Source of the DNA: Bacteroides sp.
Lineage (GTDB): Bacteria; Bacteroidota; Bacteroidia; Bacteroidales; SM23-62
Assembly: GCA_011053095.1 (NCBI GenBank)
Contig: DRHS01000191.1
Location: 1 to 64,000, forward strand
DNA: 64,000 nt
Direction: 5' to 3'
In this document: one piece after another, positions 30,643-39,846 of the stretch
Layout: every line of letters begins with the position of its first letter
Position numbering within the stretch: position 1 is the stretch's first letter
Program-made: the position numbers and the translations under genes
Notes under the pieces: model-generated
Seen by the model: only the letters and a program-made list of their open reading frames with translations
Database searches by the model: none
Told to the model about the DNA's origin: nothing

Positions 30643-31122
30643 CTATTTTGCCAGAAATCCTTCCGGGGCTTGGATGCAAAGAACCTCACCAGTTACGCAT
30701 ACTTCATTATTGGCCCTTAGTTCCACATCGACAATAACTTTCCTGCCTTTAACCTCACGGATCTTCCCCCGGATTTCAAGGGGTACCCCGAGGGGAGTAG
30801 GTCTCCGGTAATCAACTTTTAGGGAAGCCGTCAGGAACCGGAGTGCAGGCTGGCTGTCCATTGACCTGTTTTCCTCCCTGTACTTTGCTGCAGCGGCGGT
30901 ACCAGTGCTGTGACAATCGACCAGCGAGGCCAGGAGTCCCCCGTAAACATACCCCGGCACAGCAGTATGATACGGCTCAGGTGTATAATGAGTAACCGTT
31001 TCATCCCCGTCCCAATAGGTTTTAATCTGGTGACCACTTTCATTCAGGTAACCGCAGCCGTAGCAATGTGCCACATCATCGGGATAGTAATCCTGGAAAG
31101 CTTTTGTATCCATACGCTGCAA
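30643..31122 (-). CDS. PaaI-like hotdog-fold thioesterase
   Basis: YCGYLNESGHQIKTYWDGDE...PGYVYGGLLASLVDCHSTGTAAAA...TASLKVDYRRPTPLGVPLEIRGKI. Confidence 0.88.
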   Translation of the reverse strand: MQRMDTKAFQDYYPDDVAHCYGCGYLNESGHQIKTYWDGDETVTHYTPEPYHTAVPGYVYGGLLASLVDCHSTGTAAAAKYREENRSMDSQPALRFLTASLKVDYRRPTPLGVPLEIRGKIREVKGRKVIVDVELRANNEVCVTGEVLCIQAPEGFLAK

Positions 31123-31170
31123 GATTTATTTCTGTTAATAAAAATATTCATGAAAATTCATGTCAGGATC

Positions 31171-31935
31171 TCAGAACCGCAGCGAAAGACAGCTTAGTCC
31201 CCCATCAAGCTTCCGGTACTCGGAGGTGTCAACCTGGAGCACCTTATAACCGGAATCCTGCAGCGTATTAAGCGTCTTCGGATATCCTGCAGGCATTATG
31301 ACTGTTCCATTGACCATTATTGAATTGGCTGCATACTGCTCATCATCATCCACTTCGATCCTTTCATAATTGTGAAATTCTAAAGCCTGCCTTAGCTCAC
31401 CAGTAAGCAGGAGGGTATTATTTCCAAGCCAGGCTACACCGGTTTTCAGGTGCAGGAATTTTTGAAGCCTGACTGTACTCCCCGTTTTTCCATGTTTTTC
31501 AAGGATCCTGATCAGTTGTTCCGCGCCTTCATTGTTTGTTCTTTCAGATATACCGATATAATAATGTGACTCAACTTCCAGTACATCTCCCGCTTCCAGA
31601 GTGCCGGGTAGTATGATCTCCTCCACCGGCATAAAATGATTTTGCAAAACCGGCTTCATGCCAGCAGTCTCACCTTTTCTGGAGTCTGCTCCAGGCCGGG
31701 TAAGGATGGCAGCCGATCCGATCAGCAGGGCCGTATCTTCCACGAAAACAGAATCCGGATAAGCCGGGTCGGCCGGAAGTACAATAACCTTACAGCCGCA
31801 TTCTTCGAGGGCTTCAACATATTTCTTATGCTGCTCCAATGCAAGTCCATAATCCGGGATTCCTAGTCCCCCACTACTTAATCCCCCAACCATTTCAGGA
31901 CATGGTTGCCTCACAATACAGGTTAAAAACTTCAT
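31171..31935 (-). CDS. dimethylarginine dimethylaminohydrolase-like (arginine deiminase superfamily)
   Basis: FVEDTALLIGSAAILTRPGADSRKGE, LKTGVAWLGNNTLLL, C-terminal LDGGLSCLSLRF catalytic Cys. Confidence 0.85.
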   Translation of the reverse strand: MKFLTCIVRQPCPEMVGGLSSGGLGIPDYGLALEQHKKYVEALEECGCKVIVLPADPAYPDSVFVEDTALLIGSAAILTRPGADSRKGETAGMKPVLQNHFMPVEEIILPGTLEAGDVLEVESHYYIGISERTNNEGAEQLIRILEKHGKTGSTVRLQKFLHLKTGVAWLGNNTLLLTGELRQALEFHNYERIEVDDDEQYAANSIMVNGTVIMPAGYPKTLNTLQDSGYKVLQVDTSEYRKLDGGLSCLSLRF

Positions 31936-32009
31936 AGATGAATCATTTACCTTGCAATATAATTATTTAGTATCTTCCGGAACAACTAAATATTCTATTA
32001 TTTAATCTC

Positions 32010-32237
32010 ATGAATCAAGATCGGAAAACTCGGATTTACCGCCTGCTGATATTGTTGGCCATAATCCTAAGCATTATCACCTTTACCCCCCTGGTGATGC
32101 CCTATGGAAAGCATGAACCATCCTTGTTCCATCTGCCATATACATTGTGGACGGGACTGCTCGTTGCACTGTGCTTTGTTATCCTGACATGGTTTTCCAT
32201 ACATAACCACCCCGGAAAAGAGGAGGACGAATCATGA
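32010..32237 (+). CDS. small two-TM protein (DUF3311-like) upstream of symporter
   Basis: 75 aa, two hydrophobic segments, 4-bp overlap with symporter gene. Confidence 0.65.
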   Translation: MNQDRKTRIYRLLILLAIILSIITFTPLVMPYGKHEPSLFHLPYTLWTGLLVALCFVILTWFSIHNHPGKEEDES

Positions 32238-33637
32238 TTACATGGGTTATTATATTAGGAAGCCTTTTTATCCTGGCACTGGTAATCGCTTCGGTAAAGT
32301 CATATAAGAAAGACAGAACGCTGGATGAATACATGCTGGCAGGATTAAATATCGGTCCCACAATAGGAGTACTGACTTTCGCAGCCGCCCTTTTCAGCGC
32401 CTTTATATTTATGGGGATGCCGGACATGTTCAGGACCCATGGGATTGGGGCATGGATTTTCCTTGCCATTTCCGATGGTGCCATGGTATTCTTTATCATC
32501 TGGTTTGGCTACCATATCCGAAAAAAAGTAAAGTCAACAGGATTCAAGGGAGTGTCAGGTTTCCTGAACGATCTTTACGGTAGCAAGCTGCCCGGATATC
32601 TCTTCTTCATCACGGCATTTCTTTTCCTTGTACCCTATGCGGCAATCCAGATCCGCGGAGTTTCAATTTTCTTCGGTGCAACATTCGAGGGCATCCTTCC
32701 GGATTGGTCCTGGGCACTGATTATAGTCAGTATTATGCTTATATACGCTGAGGTTGGAGGCTTCAAGGCTATTATTTACAGCGATGCCATACAGGGCACT
32801 ATTCTTCTCATCGTAATATGGCTGATAGGTATCACCTGTATCAAAGCTTTTGGCAGTGTGGAATCCCTTTTCGCAAAGGTGGAGGAAATAAAACCTGCCC
32901 TGCTGTCGGTTCCCGGTCCCAATGGCCTGTTCACCGTACAATTCCTTATTGCTTCTTTCTTCGCAATAATTCTTATTCCGGTAACACAGCCCCAGCTGAC
33001 ATCCCGGGTTGTTGCCATGAGAGATTTCCGCTCCCTGAGCCGTATGGCTGTGTCCCTTGGGGTCTTTGCCATCCTGATCATTATGTCCACCGCTTTTATT
33101 GGAATGTATGGGGCTGTGAAATACCCGGATGCCAGTTCGGCGGACTATCTGGCCAATGCCCTCTTATTTGACCAGAAAGAGGTTGTCGGAGCACTGGCCA
33201 TGGTGGGACTTTTTGCCGCCTGTCTTTCTACAACGAATGCGCAGATCTTTGCACTGGGTACCGAATTGCGTTCACTGATGAAAGGAAGCGATAAACTGGT
33301 ACTGAGAAATACCAGGATTGGCCTTTTTGTTTTTGCAATCATTGCCCTGGTCTTCTCAACCCTTATGTCAGACGAACTCGCCCTGCTTGCAAGAACAAGT
33401 TTTACGGGGACATCAATGATGGCACCGGTTGTTTTATTTGGTGTATTATCAAGAAAAAAGCCCTCCCGTGGAATTCTGATCCTCTCAGCGACCGGCCTTA
33501 TAATCCTGTTATTATCACTTCTTCATGTTGTACCACAACACATAGGCGGAATGCGACTGGATTTTCTGCTTTATATTTATCTTGCTCTGGGAAGCCTTGG
33601 ATTCATTTTATTTAGGAAGTCCACCGAAAACAATTAG
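32234..33637 (+). CDS. sodium:solute symporter family protein
   Basis: DEYMLAGLNIGPTIGVLTFAAALFSAFIFMGMP, multi-TM, ALAMVGLFAACLSTTNAQIFALGTEL. Confidence 0.9.
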   Translation: MITWVIILGSLFILALVIASVKSYKKDRTLDEYMLAGLNIGPTIGVLTFAAALFSAFIFMGMPDMFRTHGIGAWIFLAISDGAMVFFIIWFGYHIRKKVKSTGFKGVSGFLNDLYGSKLPGYLFFITAFLFLVPYAAIQIRGVSIFFGATFEGILPDWSWALIIVSIMLIYAEVGGFKAIIYSDAIQGTILLIVIWLIGITCIKAFGSVESLFAKVEEIKPALLSVPGPNGLFTVQFLIASFFAIILIPVTQPQLTSRVVAMRDFRSLSRMAVSLGVFAILIIMSTAFIGMYGAVKYPDASSADYLANALLFDQKEVVGALAMVGLFAACLSTTNAQIFALGTELRSLMKGSDKLVLRNTRIGLFVFAIIALVFSTLMSDELALLARTSFTGTSMMAPVVLFGVLSRKKPSRGILILSATGLIILLLSLLHVVPQHIGGMRLDFLLYIYLALGSLGFILFRKSTENN

Positions 33638-33651
33638 AAAATCTACATATT

Positions 33652-35142
33652 ATGAAATCAGCAAACCGGGTTTTTCTGATTCTCATCTCAGCAGCAATAC
33701 TGCTTATTCAGACAGGTTGTAAGAAGGATGCACACATAAGACCAAACATACTTTTCGCCATTGCCGATGACTGGGGGTGGCCGCATGCCGGCGCATACGG
33801 CGACTCTGTCGTTCAGACACCTGCCTTTGACCGGGTAGCACAAGAGGGGATTCTGTTCAACCATGCCTATATTTCATCACCCTCATGTACACCTTCAAGG
33901 AATGCCATCCTGACCGGGCAATACCACTGGAGGCTCGGTCCCGGTGCAAGTCTTTGGAGCACCCTGGATGAAACCACCCCGGTTTACCCTATCCTTCTTG
34001 AGCAAGCCGGATACCATGTCGGATTCTGGAGGAAAAGCTGGGGACCCGGAAAACTGGATAACTGGGAAAGGCATCCTGCCGGGAAGCAATATAAAGAGGG
34101 ATTCGAAGAGTTTCTTGCAGACAGGCCCGAAAACACTCCCTTCTGTTTCTGGCTGGGAGCATCGGACCCGCACCGGGGATATGATGAAGGATCAGGGATT
34201 CGAAGTGGAATAGATTCGGAAAGGATCCGTCTTTTCAAATGTTTCCCGGATGATCCAATTGTCAGAAGTGATGTTGCGGATTATTATTTCGAGGTTCAGC
34301 GGTTTGATTCAGATGTGGCAAAGGCTATAGAGATCCTTGAAGAAAGGGGGGAACTCGAGAACACTATTATCGTAGTAACAGGTGACAACGGCATGCCATT
34401 CCCACGCTGCAAGGCCAACCTCTATGACTCGGGCTCACGTGTTCCATTGGCGGTACGATGGGGATCAGGGATTAAAAATCCGGACAGGATACTCGAAGAT
34501 TTTATCAGTCTTAGCGATCTGGCTCCGACATTCCTTGAGATGGCTGGTGTAACCATCCCAGCTGAGATGACCGGCAAGAGTATGGCCAGCCTTATTTTAA
34601 GCGAAAAAGAAGGATTTGTTGAACCTGAAAATCGGTCTTTTGTCCTGTATGGAAAAGAGCGGCATGTACCCGGACAGGAAGTCACAATGGAAGGCTATCC
34701 CTGCCGGGCTATTCGCAACCATGATTTCCTTTATATCCGGAACTTCAAACCAGAACTCTGGCCAGCCGGCACACCTGATTATAATAAAGCTGCCATAGAG
34801 GATTGCTGGATTGGGGATTGTGACAACGGGCCGACAAAGACCTATATGACCGGAAACAGGTATAAAGATGAACATCATGAGCATTTATGGGATCTTGCAT
34901 TCGGCAAACGGCCGGCAGAAGAATTGTATGATTGCCTAAAGGATCCCGAACAGTTGGTCAACCTGGCAGAAGATCCGGAATATGCAGAGATCCGGGAGTC
35001 ACTTTCCAATCAGCTGATGGAACAACTTGAATTGACAGGTGATCCGAGGGCGACGGGGGACTGGCAAGAAATTGACGGGTATCCTTATTATGGAGGTGGA
35101 CCGAAACATCCTTCAAGCCGCAATAACCCGGATAATAGATAA
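33652..35142 (+). CDS. sulfatase (type I)
   Basis: NILFAIADDWGWPHAGAYGD; SPSCTPSRNAILTGQY CxPSR signature; lipoprotein signal. Confidence 0.95.
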   Translation: MKSANRVFLILISAAILLIQTGCKKDAHIRPNILFAIADDWGWPHAGAYGDSVVQTPAFDRVAQEGILFNHAYISSPSCTPSRNAILTGQYHWRLGPGASLWSTLDETTPVYPILLEQAGYHVGFWRKSWGPGKLDNWERHPAGKQYKEGFEEFLADRPENTPFCFWLGASDPHRGYDEGSGIRSGIDSERIRLFKCFPDDPIVRSDVADYYFEVQRFDSDVAKAIEILEERGELENTIIVVTGDNGMPFPRCKANLYDSGSRVPLAVRWGSGIKNPDRILEDFISLSDLAPTFLEMAGVTIPAEMTGKSMASLILSEKEGFVEPENRSFVLYGKERHVPGQEVTMEGYPCRAIRNHDFLYIRNFKPELWPAGTPDYNKAAIEDCWIGDCDNGPTKTYMTGNRYKDEHHEHLWDLAFGKRPAEELYDCLKDPEQLVNLAEDPEYAEIRESLSNQLMEQLELTGDPRATGDWQEIDGYPYYGGGPKHPSSRNNPDNR

Positions 35143-35191
35143 CATTCCCGATGATCAATAGATCATGAGATCGATGTTGAAACTTACCTGG

Positions 35192-37522
35192 TCAAATCCT
35201 GGAAAATGAATAGGTCTGGCCAGCTTCTGTGGATTGCTCGCGGGTATTATCCCCATATCTGATTTTCAGGTCATTCCCCAGTTTTGACAGCACTTTAAGT
35301 TGGGTCAGTTCACCGTCTTTCCAGGAAATATCCACCTCAAATCCTCCCCTTGCACACAATCCCTTTACATCGCCCTCCGCCCATGCTTCCGGGAGGGCAG
35401 GAAGAATGCTTAGTTCGTTCATGTGTGACTGGAGAAGCATCTCAGCAATCCCTGCTGTTCCCCCGAAATTTCCGTCAATCTGGAAAGGGGGATGGTTGTC
35501 AAACATATTCGGATGGGTTGATTTGGCAAACAATTGCTGTATGTGATGAAGTGCCTCTTCCCCATCCTGAAGGCGGGCAAAGAAATTGATCATCCAGGCA
35601 CGGCTCCATCCTGTATGTCCCCCTCCATGCTCCAGACGGTCTTCAATAACCTTTGCTGCAGCCTCCATATACTCGGGTGTTTCGTTCCAGTTGTATTGGT
35701 TTGATGGGTAAAGTCCATACAGATGGGACATATGACGGTGCCCCGGGTTAAGTTCCCGTAAACCCTCCTCCGACCATTCCAGTATCCGGCCATCCTCTCC
35801 AATATTTACCGGGGCAAGTTGTTCAAGCTGGGACTGGAGTATGGCCCTAAATCCATTATCCCTGTCAAGCACTTCACTGGCAGCAATCACCGATGTAAAC
35901 AAATGCCAGACGATCTGAAGATCCATCGCAGGTCCCATACAGGTTGCTGCTGTGTCACCCGAAGTAGCGACGAACATATTCTCGGGTGATATGGAGGGAC
36001 CCGTCACCAGTTTGCCTGTTTCAGGATGTTCTGTCAGGTAATCCGATAGGAATAGAGCAGCATCACGCATTACAAAGTATCCATCGTCTTCCAAAAATTC
36101 AATGTCTTCAGTAAATAAATAATGCTCCCAGATATGAGTTGAGGCCCATGCAGCACCCATGGGCCAGAGTCCCCATTTAGGAGACCCAAAGGGAGTCGTG
36201 AAGTACCCCAGGTCTGTTGTATGATGCGCTGTAAAGCCGCGGCAGCCATAAGTTTCCATTGCCGTCCTTCTTCCGTTCTCCCTTAATCTCCCAATAAAAT
36301 CAAGCATGGGCAGATGGCATTCCGACAGGTTTGTTACCTCGGCCGGCCAGTAGTTCATCTGGATATTGATGTTGATATGATAATCCGCGTTCCAGGGTGG
36401 TATTAGATGTTCATTCCAGATGCCCTGAAGATTTGCCGGCAGGTTACCGGGACGGGAACTGGAAATAAGCAAATACCGTCCAAATTGAAAATACAAGGCA
36501 GCCAGTTCAGGATCTATATGATTGACGGCCGATTCCAATCTCTCATTCGAAGGCAGATCATAAAAAGAAGCCGTTCCCGGCTCAGAGTTACCGAGTCGAA
36601 TTGAAACCCTGTTAAAATATCCCTGGTATTCCACGATATGATCTGCAAGGATTTGTTCATAAGACCTTTCTTTTGCTTTCATTTCATCTTTCTCACAAAG
36701 TTCAGCCGGATCTTCTCCTGAAAAATTGGTCCCCGCTACAAGCCTCAGTTCCAACTTATCTGCATTTACTATCACCAGTCCATCATCTTCCACATTAATT
36801 GTTCCGCCTGTATTTATAACCTCCAGCCTGGTTTCGTATCTTACTCCCTGGCCATTCTCCACATGCTGTTTCATTATTATTCCATTCTCATGGATGATTA
36901 CTTCTTCGCCTTCACCCGGACGGGTTAACGAGATCTTGCAGCTTATTGCAGCATCCCTGCTTGCTGTCTCCAGGAATAGAATCATATTATCTACCGCAGA
37001 AGAAAAAACCTGCCGCTTGTATATTGTTCCCTTTTTCTGGTATTGTATATGAACCAGGGCGCTGTCTAAATTGAGCGTTCGCTTGTAATTAGTGTACTTG
37101 CCGGGATCAGCATACTGAATTTTCAAGTCGCCAAGTGTTTGATATGACCTGGTTCCCGAGGGCAATCTTTCGTCCAGCAGCTCCTGCCTGGCAAGTAATT
37201 CTCCCTTTTTGTACTCGCCTGCAAATAATAATTCCCTGATCCTGTCCAGCGATTCTGCTCCGGGTTTATTTTTGTATTCATCCTTAAAACACCAGACCGA
37301 TTCTTCATTCAACTGCAGCCTTTCCTCGTCAACCCCTCCGAAAACCATAGCTCCCAGTCTTCCATTACCAACCGGTAAAGCCTGATTCCAATCAGTCGCG
37401 GGTTCATCAAACCAGAGATAATTGGCAGTAAAGTTGGCATCCTCTCCTGGCCCGGAGCATGACACAAGAATAATCCCGGTTAATCCGATCAATAATGAAA
37501 TTGTAAATTTTGCTGATCTCAT
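35192..37522 (-). CDS. glycoside hydrolase family 95 (alpha-L-fucosidase-like)
   Basis: LWFDEPATDWNQALPVGNGRLGAMVFGGVDEERLQLNEESVW; WNADYHININIQMNYWPAE; lipoprotein signal; start at internal Met 37522. Confidence 0.92.
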   Translation of the reverse strand: MRSAKFTISLLIGLTGIILVSCSGPGEDANFTANYLWFDEPATDWNQALPVGNGRLGAMVFGGVDEERLQLNEESVWCFKDEYKNKPGAESLDRIRELLFAGEYKKGELLARQELLDERLPSGTRSYQTLGDLKIQYADPGKYTNYKRTLNLDSALVHIQYQKKGTIYKRQVFSSAVDNMILFLETASRDAAISCKISLTRPGEGEEVIIHENGIIMKQHVENGQGVRYETRLEVINTGGTINVEDDGLVIVNADKLELRLVAGTNFSGEDPAELCEKDEMKAKERSYEQILADHIVEYQGYFNRVSIRLGNSEPGTASFYDLPSNERLESAVNHIDPELAALYFQFGRYLLISSSRPGNLPANLQGIWNEHLIPPWNADYHININIQMNYWPAEVTNLSECHLPMLDFIGRLRENGRRTAMETYGCRGFTAHHTTDLGYFTTPFGSPKWGLWPMGAAWASTHIWEHYLFTEDIEFLEDDGYFVMRDAALFLSDYLTEHPETGKLVTGPSISPENMFVATSGDTAATCMGPAMDLQIVWHLFTSVIAASEVLDRDNGFRAILQSQLEQLAPVNIGEDGRILEWSEEGLRELNPGHRHMSHLYGLYPSNQYNWNETPEYMEAAAKVIEDRLEHGGGHTGWSRAWMINFFARLQDGEEALHHIQQLFAKSTHPNMFDNHPPFQIDGNFGGTAGIAEMLLQSHMNELSILPALPEAWAEGDVKGLCARGGFEVDISWKDGELTQLKVLSKLGNDLKIRYGDNTREQSTEAGQTYSFSRI

Positions 37523-37547
37523 TTTGTTTTGTTTTGGTTTATGATCA

Positions 37548-38144
37548 TTATGATCTGGCAAATGCTATAAGAGATTTCATTTCCATTTGCTCTGCATTGT
37601 GAATATTATCAATATATTTCTTTCTTGATTCACCGGGTTTTACAAGATCCAATCCTCCCCATGTAAATACATCTTCATTAAACACATTTGATATTAGTAT
37701 ATCCGCACATAATCTTGAATGTCTTCCGTTTCCATTTGGGAAAGGATGGATCTTCACAAGCCTGAATTTGAATCGTATTGCAATCTCATCATGGGAATAG
37801 GTCTCATTGTCAATCCAGTATCTGCAATCATCCAACAGAGTTATTAAGCTTGTCGATATTTGCAATTTATCAATCCCTATATTTTTATTTGTATTCCTGA
37901 ATTTACCTGCCCATTCCCAGGTTTTATTAAACATCCTTTTATGAACCTCCATAATGAATTCAATTGTAAGAATCCGGTCCAGACTGAATTTTTTACTTAT
38001 TGTCCACTCAAAAGCAGATTCAATATTATGTTGTTCAAACTCATCCAGTTCTTTCCTGGTGGAGATGGTTTTTATTAAAATTCCGTCTTTTTCCTCTTCA
38101 GAAATTGGTGTTTGACCATAGATATATTCAAGATCTAGTCCCAC
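37548..38144 (-). CDS. mobile mystery protein B (Fic/DOC domain)
   Basis: Fic core HPFPNGNGRHSR; MGLDLEYIYGQTPISEEEKDGI N-terminus; overlaps the A gene. Confidence 0.9.
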   Translation of the reverse strand: MGLDLEYIYGQTPISEEEKDGILIKTISTRKELDEFEQHNIESAFEWTISKKFSLDRILTIEFIMEVHKRMFNKTWEWAGKFRNTNKNIGIDKLQISTSLITLLDDCRYWIDNETYSHDEIAIRFKFRLVKIHPFPNGNGRHSRLCADILISNVFNEDVFTWGGLDLVKPGESRKKYIDNIHNAEQMEMKSLIAFARS

Positions 38145-38593
38145 AAATACTTCGGGATTTTAGCTGATAATTCTTCCTTTTTCTCCTTTACTGCCTGTTT
38201 AAGTCTAACATCCGAAGGCTTTTGATTTTCCAGGCTCATGGTTAGAGACGTTCGTTTTACAATTTCGGCTGCTAATTCTTCAGCTCTTTGTTCAATCATT
38301 TTCTGTAGCGAAAGCTGTTTTGGTATGAAACCGTATACAAATTTCATGTCAAGAGCCCTCGCAACATGCCGTAATACATTTAATGACACAGTACCACTTT
38401 TCTCGCGCTCCTCAGTTTGTTTTAAACCCTGAGGGGTAATATTCATCCTGCTGCTGAGTTGCCTCCGGGACATATTTATTGCTTTCCTGATTGAAAAAAT
38501 CCATCCTTCAGGTGGGATAACAAGATCATTCAAATTTTGGAATTCCCTGATTTTCCTATCCAGCTGATCAACTATTAGTTTTCGCTCTTTCAT
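38135..38593 (-). CDS. mobile mystery protein A (XRE-type HTH)
   Basis: IPPEGWIFSIRKAINMSRRQLSSRMNITPQGLKQTEEREKSGTVSLNVLRHVARALDMKFVYGFIP. Confidence 0.9.
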   Translation of the reverse strand: MKERKLIVDQLDRKIREFQNLNDLVIPPEGWIFSIRKAINMSRRQLSSRMNITPQGLKQTEEREKSGTVSLNVLRHVARALDMKFVYGFIPKQLSLQKMIEQRAEELAAEIVKRTSLTMSLENQKPSDVRLKQAVKEKKEELSAKIPKYLWD

Positions 38594-38601
38594 AAACCTA
38601 T

Positions 38602-38664
38602 AGCTTTATATTCAAATACCAAATATAAAGCTTTAACCTTTATTTTGCAAATAAATTATAAAGC
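38602..38664 (-). promoter_or_regulatory. Promoter with overlapping operator for the A/B (HTH/Fic) pair
   Basis: Minus-strand -33 TTTG (38648-38651), 20-nt spacer, -7 TATATTTG (38620-38627); perfect 11-bp inverted repeat AGCTTTATATT/AATATAAAGCT (38602-38632); third TATAAAGC at 38657-38664. Confidence 0.65.
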
Positions 38665-38708
38665 CAAAGCTTTCAAAAACTAGATTCATTGAATTTGGTC
38701 AGGACATT

Positions 38709-39830
38709 CTACAATCTTCCGTCGTAATCATTGCCTTGTTCCGGTTTCAGGGGCCATTTAACCGGCGTGTTGTCTCGGGTGGACCTGTATATTGCTGTAA
38801 AGATCTCTACGGTAACTCTCCCCTCTTCTCCGGTAATGAGAGGTTTCCGGCCTTCAAGAATGGCCAGCAGGAAATCTTCTATGTTACGCTCATGGAAATA
38901 ATCGAGTGGTTTTTCAAGTGAATTGAAAAAATCTGAATCTTCCTGATTCCAGTTTTCGATCATTTTTTCTTCACCTGGAACGGACCAAACGTCAAGAACA
39001 GGAGGAGCAAGGATTATTGACATCCCGGCTACAAACATAGCACCGGCATCCGTCTGTACCCCTACGGATGCCCCGCTCTTCCCGTGAACGTGGACCTTTC
39101 CGTAGATACCGGGTTTCTGTGCATTTGAAACTATGATATTACCGATGCCCCCGTTCTTGAATTTGATAATAGCATTCGCGGTATCATCAACTTCAATATA
39201 AGGATGATTGATATTTGACCAGTGCCCGTACAACTCATCGATCTCCCCCATATACCATTGAAGAAGGTCAATCTGGTGAGGAGCCTGGTTCACAAGTACT
39301 CCTCCTCCCTCATCAGCCCAGGTTCCCCGCCAGGGATCACTGTCATAGTATTCCTTGTTCCTCCAGCCAAGCATATTAACCGTACCGAAAGCAGGTGTTC
39401 CGATTTTTCCTGCATCAATGGCTTCTTTGACCCGCATTACAGGCCTGAACCATCTGCGCTGGTATATCATCCCAATCTGCCTGCCTGTATTCCGGGAGAC
39501 TTCGAGCATAGCATCGCAGTCCTCCAATGAAGACGCGAGTGGCTTTTCGATCAGGACATGGGCGCCGGCTTTTAGAGCAGCGATTGTAGGTTCCTTATGA
39601 TTTGGATGCGGAGTTAGTATGATAACAACGTCGATTTTTTCCTTTGTTACCATTTCAGTAACATCGGTGTATGCATTTACTCCGTATTTTAAGGCATACT
39701 CCTTTGCCTTTTGCATGTTTCGGCTGCATACGGCAGTGAATTGCGATTCTTTCAGATTTACAAGGGCAGCTGTATGCATGTCGGTTATCTTCCCGATACC
39801 AACAACAGCAGTTTTAAGTTTTTCGCTCAT
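38709..39830 (-). CDS. Gfo/Idh/MocA family oxidoreductase
   Basis: KTAVVGIGKITDMHTAAL..., VVIILTPHPNHKEPTIAALKAGAHVLIEKPLA. Confidence 0.95.
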   Translation of the reverse strand: MSEKLKTAVVGIGKITDMHTAALVNLKESQFTAVCSRNMQKAKEYALKYGVNAYTDVTEMVTKEKIDVVIILTPHPNHKEPTIAALKAGAHVLIEKPLASSLEDCDAMLEVSRNTGRQIGMIYQRRWFRPVMRVKEAIDAGKIGTPAFGTVNMLGWRNKEYYDSDPWRGTWADEGGGVLVNQAPHQIDLLQWYMGEIDELYGHWSNINHPYIEVDDTANAIIKFKNGGIGNIIVSNAQKPGIYGKVHVHGKSGASVGVQTDAGAMFVAGMSIILAPPVLDVWSVPGEEKMIENWNQEDSDFFNSLEKPLDYFHERNIEDFLLAILEGRKPLITGEEGRVTVEIFTAIYRSTRDNTPVKWPLKPEQGNDYDGRL

Positions 39831-39846
39831 GATATTTATTTATGTT

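Noticed and set aside
35151-35166. ATGATC-aata-GATCAT hairpin between sulfatase and GH95 genes
   Set aside because: Weak 6-bp AT-rich stem with no U-tract; not convincing as a terminator.
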